Position numbers and translations under genes: made by a program. 64,000 bases of DNA, from contig JABRWF010000004.1 in the NCBI GenBank assembly GCA_018343915.1, forward strand, positions 2,666,001 to 2,730,000. Direction: 5' to 3'. The DNA comes from Agroathelia rolfsii. Lineage: Eukaryota > Basidiomycota > Agaricomycetes > Amylocorticiales > Amylocorticiaceae. Numbering within the stretch: the stretch's first letter is position 1; each line of letters starts with the position of its first letter. The notes beneath the pieces are model-generated. The model made no database searches and was not told where the DNA came from. It saw nothing but the letters and a program-made list of their open reading frames with translations. Positions 37,301 through 50,150 of the stretch are shown here, in pieces.

Positions 37301-39867
37301 CGTCCCTTTGAATCTGAATGAAAGGTGCTATGTCAGAGGACGGATGATGGATGATGGCGTTTGACACCCTCTATGATGAAACCATTCTTTTCCTGAATTT
37401 TCTATGAGCGTTCTTTCTCCCTTTTGTACGCGCGCGCATCAGCTACGGAATGGTCAGGCAGACTCAGGCTCTACGTGTTACATCATGCATGACACTCACG
37501 GGCTTTGTGTCGTACCTCACTTTTTTTCTTCCTCTCATATCGACCGGCTCGGCTCGTCTCGTTTTTTCTTGTTCTATCCGTCCTGCGATAGACAATAGCT
37601 ACCGAGAGTTTTAGAGAAAAACTCGCTTCGTCAATGTAACATTTTCCCACATCACTCACTATTGCCGTCGTCGTCATCACTATGATGATCCCCAATGGTC
37701 CTCCCCGGCTCGCCATACCATGCATTCATTGCCAGTGTCCGCGACGGCCGAGCGAAGCATGTAAGTTATGCATATGCACACTTTCTTTCTATTAGATGAT
37801 ACCGGCCTGTCAGAAACACAGAAAATGAAACCTTACATTATCGCGATCAGACTTGATCATCATCACCAGATCAAAAAAACGAAGGTTCGACGAATGGACA
37901 TCCCCTGACCTAACCGGGCACCCCTCTCCCCTCTCCTCCAAAATTATTCCTTCTTTATGGGCATTTTCTCCATATATGTACGGCCGCTACATACATGTAG
38001 TTTTGCTTCTTCAACTCAAAAGAAATTGGGTATGGTGTGTGCCTGGATCAATCATATGTTTCACATGCTGCGTCCAATTCAATCCCAAACCTGGTAAATT
38101 TTTTTCTTATTGACAATGTCAATTTTTCTTGTTTCCCCACATATATAACATCACGCACACCACGTGGTCCCATCGATCACGGGACAAAGATTTTATTCTC
38201 GCTTGAGACATACACACACACAAAACGGAAAAAAGGGGGGGCAAGCGCAAGGGACCCCGGACACCACGAGTTAATGCGTCCTCCGGGCTGTAAATGCCCA
38301 TCCGCGCGGACCTTTTTGCTTGTTTTTTTTTGGCATGTGGGTAATCGCGCCTCTGCTTGGCTGTATGATTGAGCTGGTGGAGTGTAACAATTTGTAGTGG
38401 CATCGCTCAATGGGGCCCAAGGTCTCACGCAGTGTGAGGGTTTCGAGTCGTATATATCTGCTTCTTCATCATGTCTTGTATTCAATCGAAGAAGAGCCAT
38501 ATCTATGGATGTGTCTTTAAGTTTGCACCTTCTTCGACGATACGCACCAAGATTTCTCAGTCAGTTCCATTGACTCTCAGTCCGCATAAGTGAACAGTAA
38601 CCTATAGACTGGTATTCTTAGATCTGAGTCGTAAATAAAATTATCTCGTCCGTCATTTAGCAATATCTGCAAATTGTTGCTATGCACGATTATATTTACG
38701 TAGATATCAATTTAGTAAACGCGACTGCTGATTACTGTTGACGTCATTTAGTATCAATGTAGCATGTCGAATTCGCAGATTGCACCCCTGGACAGAATTC
38801 GAAGCTAAAGAAGATCGTACGGACTGACTGTAGTATGGTATTATACATACACGTAAGCTTGAAACTGTAGATCGGTTTGAGACGTCCGAGTACGCTTTAC
38901 TAGACTAGCTACATGTTTTATCCAGGAATGATCATCATCAAGTTAAAAGGAATTGAACCTGACGTGAATTGCAATGGACTTTTAGTATGATAGCTGCTCA
39001 CAGCTGTCTGATGAGCATCGGCAGCCTACCAGCAAGAGGTATCTGTACATATGAAGACACGTAGCCCGGTATAGGAACCCGGACAATGTCGGCTATAGCA
39101 TCAAGCCCAACCGTCAAAAACGTTCACAAACAGGAACCTTGGGGAAAAATAAAATACTCATGCCACGTCTACTACCAAGGCACGGCTAAGCCACACATCA
39201 CAGGCGGTTAGCATAGACTAACGATGAGAAGTGGATGGAAAAAAAAAAAGTTTGCCGAAAGGCGATGAGGACGCATTGGAGATTGAAAAAAGTGAAACGG
39301 GCGAGAAAAATGGGCGTGTGTAGCCTAGAATGGAAAGGGATCGAAGGAGTCATGTGGGAGCGCCGCAAGGATGAGGGGCGCAGGAGGTGCATTCAGTCGA
39401 CGCCGTCAGCTGTTGATGTGACTGGTGTTGACCAATGCGCAATGCCAATTGGATGGCTATAGCTGTATGATAGAGTAAAGTAACGGGTATTTGGAGCTAT
39501 AATGGATTTTCCGGGCATGCTTGGTCCGTGCCGTGAGAGAGGGCAAGGCAGTGTATGCATATATGGCAGAGAGAGAGGAGAATATTGGCAACCAGACCCG
39601 GAATTCGATGCGGTCTCGACTCCTTCCGGGGTCCGTGTCTACTCTCTTACCCCGTCCTCCTGTTTCCGTTCCTGGCTCGCCAGCTACACTACGCCTATCC
39701 CTCTAATATTCCTCTTTCCCTTTCCCGTGTTCCGTTACCGTTCTTGCTATAAAACCCCTTCCCCGCATCCTCAGCCATGCTTCCCCATCTTTCATTAGAT
39801 CCTCCTCTCCCCCCCGCAGCCCCCCCATCTCCCGCCTTTTTCATTTCCCCTTGACGCATACTCAACA
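34344..39867. other. 5.5 kb interval without recognisable genes
   Basis: Between the diverging UBP and sugar-transporter genes. Open frames are short, overlap on both strands, and lack motifs or splice-supported extensions. Segments differ in composition: AT-rich near 34.6-35.6 and 38.5-39.2 kb, C-rich with C and T runs near 36.0-37.0 kb. It must contain the UBP promoter and the transporter promoter. It could also hold non-coding RNA, which the bare sequence cannot show. Confidence 0.55.
39748..39754 (+). promoter_or_regulatory. TATA box of the sugar transporter gene
   Basis: TATAAAA lies 114 bp before the ATG and is followed by a CT-rich leader, as in strongly expressed fungal genes. Position and sequence fit a core promoter; no transcript start is known. 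Confidence 0.6.
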
Positions 39868-41594
39868 ATGCCAGGCGGTCCTACAGCTGCAGGCGGTGGC
39901 CTTGGTGCCAATGCCCCCAAGAACAAATTCGCTGGTATCCTCATGGTAAATATCTCTCACAGCACCCTCGATACCAATCATTCAGACCTAACAACCCCCT
40001 CCAGACCAGTTTTGCTGCCTTTGGTGGTATTCTCTTCGGTTATGACACTGGTACCATCTCCGGTATCAAGGCCATGAAAGATTGGCTGCGTACCTTTGGT
40101 TATGCTGTCCCTATCTCAACCGACAACCCTACGGGATACGCCATCACGACTTCCCAGGAGTCTCTTGTCGTCTCCATCCTCTCTGCAGGTACTTTCTTCG
40201 GTGCCCTCGCAGGTGCCCCTGTCGCCGACTTCCTTGGCCGCAAGTGGGGTATCATCTTCTCAACCCTCGTCTTCTGTATCGGTGTTGCTATGCAGACCGC
40301 CGCGACCCAGATGGCCCTCTTCGTCGTCGGTCGTGTCTTTGCTGGTCTCGGTGTCGGTCTCGTCTCCATGCTTGTGCCCATGTACCAATCCGAGTGTTCG
40401 CCCAAGTGGATCCGTGGTGCCGTCGTCGGTGCCTACCAATGGGCCATCACCATCGGTCTCCTCCTTGCCTCTATCATCCTGAATGCGACAAAGGACCGTG
40501 ACGATCACTCGTCTTACCGCATCCCCATTGCGATCCAATTCATCTGGGCCGTCGTCCTCGCCGCTGGTATGGCCCTCTTGCCCGAGTCTCCTCGCTACCT
40601 GATCAAGCGTGGACGCGACGCCGACGCCGCCCGCTCCGTCGCGCGTCTCACTGGCTTCTCCGAGTCTGACCCCGAAGTCGAGCTCGAGCTCGACGAGATC
40701 CGCGCCAACCTGGAAGAGGAGCGCCGCATGGGCGAGACCTCCTACATCGACTGCTTCCGCAACACGCCCAACCGTCTCGGCCTGCGTACCTGGACTGGTA
40801 TCTGGATCCAGGGCTGGCAGCAGCTCACCGGTGTCAACTTCATCTTCTACTTTGGTACCACTTTCTTCCAGCAGGCCGGCATCAAGAACGCATTCCTCAT
40901 CCAGGTCGCCACGAACCTCATCAACTGCTTCACAACGCTGCCCGGTATGTACGGTATCGAGCGCTTCGGCCGTCGTAGTCTCCTGCTCTGGGGTGCCGCT
41001 GGTATGACCATCTGCGAGTTCATCGTCGCCATCGTTGGTGTCACCGTCTCAACCACCAACGGACCGGGCCAGAACACCCTCGTCGCCTTTGTCTGCATCT
41101 ACATTGTAAGCGCCAACCCTGCTAATCGATAATCAATTGTCCAATGCTGACATACCAACTTTCTATCTATCTAGGCCTTCTTTGCCTCCACCTGGGGTCC
41201 TATTGCATGGGTCATCACCGGCGAAATCTTCCCCTTGAACGTGCGCGCAAAGGCCATGTCGCTCTCGGTCGCCTCCAACTGGCTTTGGAACTTCGCCATC
41301 GCCTACGCCACCCCTTACCTCGTCAACCCGGGCAAGGGCAATGCCAACCTCGGCGTGAAGGTCTTCTTCCTCTGGGGCTCGACCTGCTTCTGCTGCCTTA
41401 TCTTCACCTACTTCTGCGTGCCCGAGACCAAGGGTCTCTCGCTCGAGCAGATCGATGTCATGTACACGAACGTGCTGCCTCCCGGCTCAGTGGCGTACAG
41501 GAACAAGCTCATCGCCGAGGGTGGCTTCGACGCGCCCGCTGCCAGCGCGTTGCACCATGTTTCTTCGCGCGTTGACGAGACCGAGAAGGTATAA
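39868..41594 (+). CDS. MFS hexose transporter
   Basis: Sugar porter of the major facilitator superfamily, plasma membrane, 12 membrane spans. Exons 39868-39945, 40005-41105 and 41175-41594, phase 0 at both junctions, 532 residues. Signature motifs in order: FGGILFGYDTGTISGIKAMK (span 1), DFLGRKWG (loop 2-3), PESPRYLIKRGR (after span 6), QQLTGVNFIFYFGTTFF (span 7), ERFGRRSLLLWG (loop 8-9) and PETKGLSLEQID (after span 12). These are the motifs of fungal hexose transporters of the Hxt/Rgt2 type. The C-terminal tail is only about 45 residues, so it is a carrier rather than a long-tailed sensor. A TATA box and CT-rich leader suggest strong transcription. Substrate (glucose, fructose or other) cannot be fixed. 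Confidence 0.95.
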
Positions 41595-42529
41595 GAACGA
41601 GAAAAAAAGTATTGGGATGCGTACATCGTGTATTGTTTTTTTCTTCTTTTTGATATATTGTGCGAACCTTTTTCCCCTCTTCATGACACTTCCGATATTT
41701 GCAATAACATGACTCACACGCAATACGACGTTTTTTTAATCATGTTCATCATCCATCACGCCCTCTCTCATACCTCACCTCTCACCCTCCGACTTTAACA
41801 TACTTTATTCATCACGATGACAAAAAAACCCAATCTTCTGATCGTCTCGTTCACACCTTTTTTCTTTTTCTTTTTCTTTGTCTACCCATGGGTGTTTTAG
41901 TACTAGTTAGTGTTAACTAGTGACAGTTGTACGATTTATATTATATCGAGTTTTTTTTTTTCTCTCAGAAAAGAAACGATCATTGCGATGATGAGTGAAC
42001 GAGTGTGAATCAATTTCTCTGCTAGTGGCTTTCTCGTTCAGTTTGAGTCTCTATATTATAGCGGTGTGGTTACTGTGAGATCTGCTTTGGTAGCACCAAC
42101 GACTTGACTGTCAAATCAAAACGATGGAAGCAGGTGTTCAGCATATCAATCTCGAGCTTTTTTATTTTATTTTATTTTTTTACGTGGGCTTTGTACCTTC
42201 ACTGCGAGCTCCCTTGTGTGGAGGAATGGAATGTTTTCATGATCGTTACATTGCTACATTTGATTAACAGCACGTGATGATGACTTGTTACCTTTTTGGT
42301 CAGTCACGGGCGCTTATTTGGTAGCATCTTCTCAGGCGCCGGAGGGATCGGTCAAACCTTGGAAAACTCTGCTTGATACCGTGACCGCGTGAAGCTCGGC
42401 TTTTTTTTGTTTTTACCTTTCCTTCTGCTTAAAGGCTCTGAATCCAATCAGCGGGTCTAAATAAATAAAAAACCAAAAACTAAAAGGCATTCAAGTGGAT
42501 AGGGCTCGGCATCATACTGTACGACGGCG
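41595..42529. other. intergenic interval transporter / TRM82
   Basis: Holds the transporter 3' UTR and TRM82 promoter. Several T runs and an (ATTTT) cluster near 42158-42180. No supported gene. Confidence 0.5.
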
Positions 42530-44858
42530 ATGACGATGAATTACCCCCACACGGCACTGTTCTTGGGCGAAAATCGGACTGTGACGATTACTGGACCGTA
42601 TGTTCATGTTCTTGATACACAGTGCGTGTTCTCTCTCTTTCTCTCTCTCTCTCCATTACGATTTCTATTCATGATTTGGTATCAAATGCAATGCGTTAAA
42701 TTACTCTATTTATTTATTTATTTATATCATCTTTATTAGATCAGGAGCCGTACTGAAATCGACGGCGGCAGCTACTGGTTCAGAAAATGATATGTCGCCG
42801 AAAAAAGTGGAGCCTATCAGATGCGCTGCTGTGTCGAGAGGACTGGAGTACTTGGCTACGACGGGGGACGATAAGATCTTGCGTGTCTGGGATTTGGAAA
42901 AGTTGGTGGAACTCAGTGCTCTGTATGTGTGCACTTTCCCTCCTTTTTCTCCTTGATTTCTTTCTGGTCATAGAGCAAATATATACGATGGAGACAGCTG
43001 ACTGACATGAAAAGGTGAACAGGGAGCTTCCAAAAAAGCCTACGAGCTTGTATATTACCAAGGATGCAAATACGATCGTAGTGGCGGACAAGTTTGGTGA
43101 TGTGTTCAGGTATGTTCAGACTCAATGGCTTTTCATGATTGTATTATTATCTTTCACCATTAGCACCAACATCTGACCTCTTTTCTTTTCGTTTGAGGGC
43201 ATGAAGCTATCCCTTGATCCCCCCACCTGTCGATGAAGAGAAAAAGACCGAAAATCAACAGCATGGGCCACTATCAAACACTGACGACAAAGCACCCCAA
43301 AAACCAAAACTGCGCGGAACCCTGACCTCGCACGAAAACCCATCCAATGGAACACTCATCCTCGGCCACACGTCAATGTTGAACGCGATGATCTTCAGCG
43401 ACGACGAGCGGTACATCTTCACTGCCGACCGCGATGAGCACATCCGGGTCAGTCACTACCCCCATGGGTGGGATATTGAGCGGTATTGTCTGGGACATAA
43501 AAAGTATGTGTGTATACGTTATCCTTTATTTATCCTTAATTGCTAAGTTTTATGTAAGATACGTCTCTGCTATCCACGTCCCGTCGTTCGACTCCTCTTC
43601 ATCCCTCGTCTCCGGCGGCGGTGATTCCATGGTAAAAATATGGGATTGGATGCAGGGTAAGGTCGTACGCGAGATTGAGGGTGTCGAGGAGGCTGTGAAG
43701 CCATTTATAAAGGTTAGGGCTAAGCGTAAGCAGCGATTGGTGTGGAACATTGATGATGGAGAAGTTGAAGGCGAAAATGCTGGGGGTGAGGGATTCAAAC
43801 AAGGAGGCAAAAGGGGAAGGAGGGCAAAGAAACGGGTTGCAAAGGCGAAGGCGTTGGCGAAGCTGGCAGAGGAAGAGGAGCGGACTTTGGAGAAGGCAGA
43901 TAAGGAGAAGGAGGAAGAGGTTGGCAAAGAAGATATCGAGGATGCAGGAAATGATAGTGCGGAGAACGACGAGCAGGAGGCCATGGATGCGATACACGCG
44001 GAACTCGCAACTGATTCTGCAAGTGATAATGATCTCGTTCTTGTCATTAACAGGATTGACAGTTTCCGGTCCTCGGAGGGTGCGCCGTACATCGTATTCT
44101 GTGCTGTTGGGTAAGTGTTCCATCATTTATCAGGAAATTTTTTTGAGGCCTTGAATTAATCTCAATTAATATGGCAGTGCAACCGCGTTGTTTATCGCCC
44201 CTTACGCCGGCTCTTCTCCCACTGACAACATCCCTAATTCACGGATCACCTCGTTTAACCTCAAGCAACCAGTATTAGACTTTGTCATTGGCCCGTCTAA
44301 CTTTTTCTGGGTTTCAACGGATCCGAATTATGACTTGCATCCTGATGCCAAACGTCCACTATCTATTCGCTTGCTTCACTGGACAGGATCTTGGGTACGC
44401 TAGTCTTTTTTCACGTCCACCACTTTGTTCTCATCAATCATTCATTTTATCTTCAGTTAGAAGAAGTCACTGATGCGCCTTCCCTCCTTGCGGGTTTAAA
44501 TAATTATTGCAATGTTCCCGCTACCGCCAAAGACCTAAAGACACTTGACCTCTACGCAGACCTAAACTCGATGCCCAAGTACCATGATGCCTCATCTGGC
44601 GGAGGAGGCGATGGCGATGATGGTGATGAAGTGGAGGTGGATGAAAGGGAGGGCACTCCAGGCGCTAATAATCACAAACCTGCTACGAAGCGTATGCTTG
44701 GAAGGTTGAAAAATAAGAGGGCACTCGAGCAGTTGACTTCATCCACCGCTGGTGCTGCTGTCACGATTGCTTCTAGCCCTAGAGAAGGTGCTGAGGATAG
44801 GGGCATGAAAAGGCTGAAAGAGGATCTTGTCGAGCAGCAGGATGCAGAAATGTTATGA
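42530..44858 (+). CDS. TRM82: tRNA m7G46 methyltransferase WD40 subunit TRM82
   Basis: Non-catalytic partner of Trm8 (WDR4/METTL1 in animals) that makes 7-methylguanosine-46 in tRNA. Exons 42530-42621, 42740-42922, 43023-43109, 43207-43503, 43559-44110, 44178-44394 and 44457-44858: 609 residues, all in phase. WD40 blades are visible: RGLEYLATTGDDKILRVWDL, LNAMIFSDDERYIFTADRDE followed by HIRVSHYPHGWDIERYCLGH (the Trm82 hallmark), and SSLVSGGGDSMVKIWDW. Between blades there is a long charged insert, rich in Lys/Arg then Glu/Asp (about residues 280-380), so the protein is larger than yeast Trm82. The C-terminal region is Gly/Asp-rich and basic. Intron 1 holds a CT repeat (42631-42653) and a (TATT) repeat (about 42707-42726). 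No TRM8 partner lies in this window. Confidence 0.92.
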
Positions 44859-46593
44859 ATTCTTATTGAGGTCTTATTGGTTCAAAGGGCTTTGTTATGC
44901 ATGTGTACTCATCATGTTCTTGTAAGTTATGTCCGCCACCTAAAAATCCTAACATCATTATTGGAGATCACCTCATTCCATACTAACCACAAAAGGATAG
45001 ATGAGCGCTCAGCGTTAAACGTGTCGCTTCTTGATCATAGTCATGACATGACGCCGTTCTCAACGCCTAGCTCTAAATTTTCCAGTGAGATACGTAAGCA
45101 GATCAAGTGTCCAAGTTTTATTCTTTTATTTTTCTCAGGCAGGGATCCGGCGCAATCCTAGGGTAGTTTGTGATAATAGTCATCTTATTAATTTTATCTT
45201 GATTCTTTTCAATACAATCATGCCAGCAGAAATATTTGTTATACTACCGTGACTCTTTAATTTACCAACCTTTACGAGTCTAGGACCCGCCTCTGCGTTT
45301 CGTCGTGGCAGTGCTTGCACGTACTTGGCCGCACAAGAGAAGCGCTTAAACTCGTGCAGATCACAATGAGTGTGGATGGCTATCGCATTGACCTGGGCCG
45401 GCTCCACGCCTGGGCCAATCGTCTCAACCCCTCTGCACATCACATTCCTCTACAGAAGCAACCTATCCCGCGATCCATGACTGCAGTCAAAGTTCATGAA
45501 AGGCGTGTTTTATCAAACTGCATTCGGATCGTTTTTTCCCGTTGTTCCGAGAAGTATACTATACCAATATTCGAAAGAGGTTGGGTAAAGTCAGAGCAGA
45601 GTTTTCAGAAGACGGGATAAATAGAGGGATAGGGCGGAAGTTGGAAGAGGAAGAGTGGTTGACTGTTAAGTGGGATACCGGACCGGCGTGATGAGAGTCA
45701 TGTACGAGTAGGAAGAACAAAAGCAAAAAAAAGTCCAAGTTTATAAGTTATGGATGCCATATGAATATTTCGATAACCATGCTATTCATCTTTAGGAGCT
45801 ACCTACTAGTAAGCCCGGGCCTATGCAGCTGTTCAACCTCAACTACTCAGATAATATCAGATGCGGTATCCCAAGCCGCTCACTAGCACAAGATTCTGAC
45901 ACTTCCTGATGTATAGCATTGTAAGTTGGGCAGCCCTCATTCAGGCTTCATAAACTGGTTGTCTTCCATACAAACCGCTAGTTTGCTCCAGGGGACGGCG
46001 TCTGACATTGTTGACAGCCCCCAGATGGCAGCCACCCTGAATTGCTTGTCGTATGTTAGTACTGATCTATAGTAGCAGACGCATCCCAACAAGCTAAATT
46101 TGGATATATAAGCTTCCAAATCCATATCCACACGAAGAATCTTGCAGGTTCATATATGTACCGTACTATTATTGGGACACCGGGTTTAGACTGAAAATAC
46201 ATGCTATCTCATTCTTGGGGCGCTCAACAGGGCGGGAATGCACAAAGGCATCGAATAGCGTCTCCCTTTGCTAGGATTTCAGTCAACTCAGAAGCTATCA
46301 CATGCATCGTGATGAGACCTCCTGACAAGATGCACAGTCAGGAGAAATGATTAGTGCTGCACTATGATTTAGGAAGCAGCTTTGCATCAAAGATGTATCT
46401 AATGCAATTGCTTGGCAGACCATTCGATCCATGGGCACCACGAGTCCTCCATATTGGCGCCGTGAATTTCATCAGAGGAATTACTATCAGTATATAAGAT
46501 GAGTGACTTTCCGCCTGCACCTATGGGCCCCTTCATATTCCAACTCAGACTCAAAGATACTATTTGGTCGCACTCGCATTTCTCAGGCTCGTC
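44859..46593. other. intergenic interval TRM82 / DUF6535 gene
   Basis: Mostly AT-rich. The part 45290-45480 is more GC-rich and is open on both strands for about 85-100 codons, but shows no family motif or clear start. A perfect 8-bp inverted repeat with a 10-nt loop lies at 46319-46344. No gene is supported. Confidence 0.5.
46491..46498 (+). promoter_or_regulatory. TATA box candidate of the DUF6535 gene
   Basis: TATATAAG, 96 bp before the ATG at 46594. Spacing fits a core promoter with a short leader. Confidence 0.5.
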
Positions 46594-49500
46594 ATGTCTG
46601 ATACCATTAACAATATAGCATTACCAGCACTCTTGTCTGGGGCCACCCAAGATGTGGATCTAGAGGCAAATATCGATAAAACCGGTACTACTAACACGGT
46701 ACGGTGAATCCTATGCGCATCTATATGGTTTGCTGATATTGGGTTTAGGCAGATCCTGATGGCTTGAACACGAACTCTGGAGGGGAAACTAAACCGCCTC
46801 AGGACCCTCAGGTTTGCTTTGATCATGCTTTGTCGCTTGCTGAAACGCTGATCATACTGTGTGGGGCCCACTTATACTATTAGGCAGTAGCTATGCAGCA
46901 GCAAAGGTTCGCGAGCAATGCAAACAACTTGTCTCAGCATGCCGAAGTATGCCCTTTCGTAACCATCCTAAGTCTCTCATCAAATTCTCATACATTATAG
47001 ACCGGTTTGGACGGGCCAAAACAAAAGTCCAATGATGTTCTAGCACCAGGACACGGCGAGGTATAAATATTCATGAAAATCTTCTCGCCTTTGCTCGCCA
47101 TCTAATCAAATTATACTGGTGTAGGCTGATCCAAACACAGCACCCGGAGGAAGTGCCAAAGCTCCTGGCGCTCCTGAATTGACAAAGAAGGTAAGATCCA
47201 TATGTGCCTACCGCTTGTGTAAAGATAATTGACGCTAATTACTGCATACTTAGCCTGAAAAAGATGGGACTTCTGGTTCCAATAAAACTTACGGATGGCG
47301 TGATGTGTACAATAGTTATAAAGAACTGGATGAAAATTGGGCTCGGGATATTAACGAAGACGTTTCAACCCTTTTGCTTTTTGTAAGTGATGCATTGGCT
47401 TGATGTATTTGTTGTCTGGTTGATCTTGCTTATATAGGCGGGTCTTTTTGCAACTATCTTGACTGCCTTCCTGGTTGAAGTCTACGCCGGTATTCAGCCG
47501 GATAATACACATTTGTCCGCTCCGATCTTAGTCGATATTTCTAAGCAACTCCATGCCATGTCCCTAGGTCAGGTTGCTCCATCAACGACCATATCATTGA
47601 AACCGGAAACCCCATCTCCTCTACGCGTAACTACAACTGCTTTATGGCTTCTCAGTCTTAATTTATCACTCGGTTCTGCCTTCTTTGGAATCCTGGTAAA
47701 GCAATGGGTTCGCGAGTACATGCGCTGGATTTCCATTGATCCCTTGCAACACGCGCTTCAAATTCGCTATTATCGAAAAGAAAATCGTGATAAGTGGAAC
47801 ATCGAAGGAACTATCGTCATCGTTTGGACATGCCTCATTATTGGGCTCATACTCTTTTTCTTTGGACTGGCTATATTATCCTTTGATGTTAATTTGACCG
47901 TTGCAATTGTGGCTGCTACCACGGTGGCCGTCGTTTTGCTGGCCTTCTTAGCCACGACGTTTATGTCTGTGTTTAATCCGAACTGTCCATACAGGACTCC
48001 TGTTTCATCCACCATCTTTATTTTACTGTCTTATGGATTGAGCAAGTTTTCTCCCACTGCAACTGTAATAAATCGCTGGTGGCAAAAATTTGATTGGAGA
48101 AAAATGTCAGTATGATTGATAATCTCCGAGGGTCCAGAAAACTAATAAAATCCTTAATAGCTTACGAAGAACCAACGACGATGAAAATATCAATCAGTCA
48201 GAAAAAAGCAATCATAAGGGTTCTGATAAAGAACCGGGCCCGTGGCTTAAAATGATTTCAAACACGGTGAAGCTTTGGCATGAACATAAGGGACTCTGGA
48301 TGGAGGACGTTTGGTCGGAGTGGGATACAGTCTTGCATCCTGCTCATGATGTCAAAAAAAGCTTTCATGTTAGATGGCAGATACTTTTATGGTGGGTCAA
48401 CCATCAGCCGGTTGTTGACAAGGATAGTACAATTATCCGATGCTTCTTTGAGCTTCCTGGATCATCTGCCAAAAGCCAAAAAACAAAACTGCAATTCGAA
48501 TATCTTTGTCAAGTGCTCGTTGACTCAGCCCCAGGCATTACGGACTCTTTTGAATCCTCACAACCCGATAGCTCGACTCTTGTTCAAGATCTGCCCGGAT
48601 TCTTGAGCAACCATGTTTGGAACATCCGCTTTACTCACGTTAATGGAGCCAACGATAATAAACTTCCTACCGATGTATCGTTCGATTTGGACTGGATCTC
48701 TGCTTCGAACTTGTATTTCAAGATCGACGATATAGCCCCTTTGACCGGAAATTTCCTCTTAAAGTGCATATCGTGGCTCACCGGAACCATTCTTACCAGC
48801 GAGGGGCAGTTTGCGTCTGGACAGATAGACCCCGATATCTTTGCCAACCTACTGTGCATCTATTTCATGTTAGTCAACAACAGACTTAATAGTCATCCGG
48901 AGCGTGGCAAGTCCGACTCAAATCTGTACGATACATATCATCGTATGATGGTCAACATCATCGCAGACCAATCCACGCGTCGCTTGGGTGACACTACCGA
49001 TTCATCAGCTCCGATGAATATCCAATGGCGTGTAGAGCTTGCTGGAAATCTTCTAGCCTTTTCCAGCTCAGGTAGCCATTTTACTGGAACACAAACCGAT
49101 AGATTTGAAGGTACGCGACTGCGCTGGCGTGACAGAGATAAATTCTAACTTGTTCATTATATTGCTTCTTTTAGTCAGGACAATTATACTATACATAACT
49201 GCAGCAGCGCAGTTCCTCAACCGTTGGAAACTGAAGACGCCAAAGCGATTCGGAGAAGACGTAGCAACCGCAGAAGGTGACAGTTATGACCAAGCTGGTC
49301 ACATGTCTTCTACGGTCTTTTGGGCATTGGCGACCATTGTTTTTGACACAGGCAACGTTAGATGGGAAGAGCTGAGCAAGGAAAACGAATATCGCCGACA
49401 GATGAAACCATTTATCAGAGCCGTTCAAAAGGTTTTGGAATTCGAGACCCAACACGGCATCAAATGGGAAAACGGATATAGCCGTCAAAGAGGCGAGATG

Positions 49501-49731
49501 ACTAACTTCCTTGTTTTGAACTACAAAAGTGTCCCTCCCGAATTCTTCAAAGTCATGAAAACTGCCTCCGAGAAGGAAATATTCAACCTTTCTGTGATGA
49601 TAGACTGGAGTGGGCTCTGGATCATATCTCCTTTCTCCGGAGAATGGATCGATACAGAGGAGGAATATCTGGAGTTGTTGGAAAAGATATCTAATGGTGA
49701 TCGTCCTAGTGGTGGTGCCAGCTTAAAGTAG
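46594..49731 (+). CDS. DUF6535 membrane protein with modular N-terminal extension
   Basis: Function unknown; the DUF6535 family is abundant in agaricomycetes. Exons 46594-46698, 46749-46811, 46884-46946, 47001-47060, 47125-47190, 47254-47382, 47438-48105, 48161-49110 and 49175-49731: 886 residues. The family core starts at YGWRDVYNSYKELDENWARD and continues over the first membrane span AGLFATILTAFLVEVYAG, then three more spans (TTALWLLSLNLSLGSAFFGI, IVIVWTCLIIGLILFFFGLA, VAIVAATTVAVVLLAFLATT). VKQWVREYMRWI between spans 2 and 3 is typical. The large C-terminal part is soluble and helical, ending SGGASLK. Exons 1-5 encode a Gly/Pro/Asn/Gln-rich extension before the core; exons 1-6 all end in phase 0 and exons 2-5 are 60-66 nt. 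Codon use and intact frames suggest a live gene. Confidence 0.87.
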
Positions 49732-50150
49732 TTTTGATTTTGTATCGCTTTACTATCGACGCCCCTCCTTTTTGTACAATACTGTCTGTGGAAAAACATG
49801 AACCAATCATAACCACCATTCTATTCAAACTCAGACTTCGTTGCGCAATCACAGCGTTAGCTGCACTGGTTGTGCTCGGGCCGCAAAGTGCGTATTATTA
49901 GAGGCCTGAAACTCAGCCTACCACCTGTCGCGGGTTTTTATCCGGGCAAAATGGGTAAATTGAAGCTAAGCAGACCATACTTAAGCTGGAGCTTCACCTA
50001 GCAAAAAAAAAAATTTCGAACTCCGCACGAGATCACATGATCCTATAATGTTTTCTTCCGCCATTGGGGTAGCTATGCACATTGGCCTTCATTGCGCTCG
50101 TCCAAATTTTGGCTGTCCTGCCCGTTGTCGTGACCAACCATCTTTCAATA
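49732..50150. promoter_or_regulatory. intergenic interval DUF6535 gene / TIM44
   Basis: 419 bp, contains the TIM44 promoter. Codons continue open upstream of the TIM44 ATG for about 23 codons but lack an ATG, so they are taken as leader. Confidence 0.5.

Noticed and set aside
38400..38470. Possible tRNA T-loop-like string GGTTTCGAGTC
   Set aside because: No matching T-stem, acceptor stem or anticodon arm could be folded around it.
43550..44154. Alternative frames over TRM82 exon 5
   Set aside because: The Lys/Glu-rich insert keeps several frames open; only the WD40 frame joins the neighbouring exons in phase.
46319..46344. Perfect 8-bp inverted repeat with 10-nt loop (CTCCTGAC / GTCAGGAG)
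   Set aside because: Such hairpins are expected by chance in 64 kb; no neighbouring feature gives it a role.
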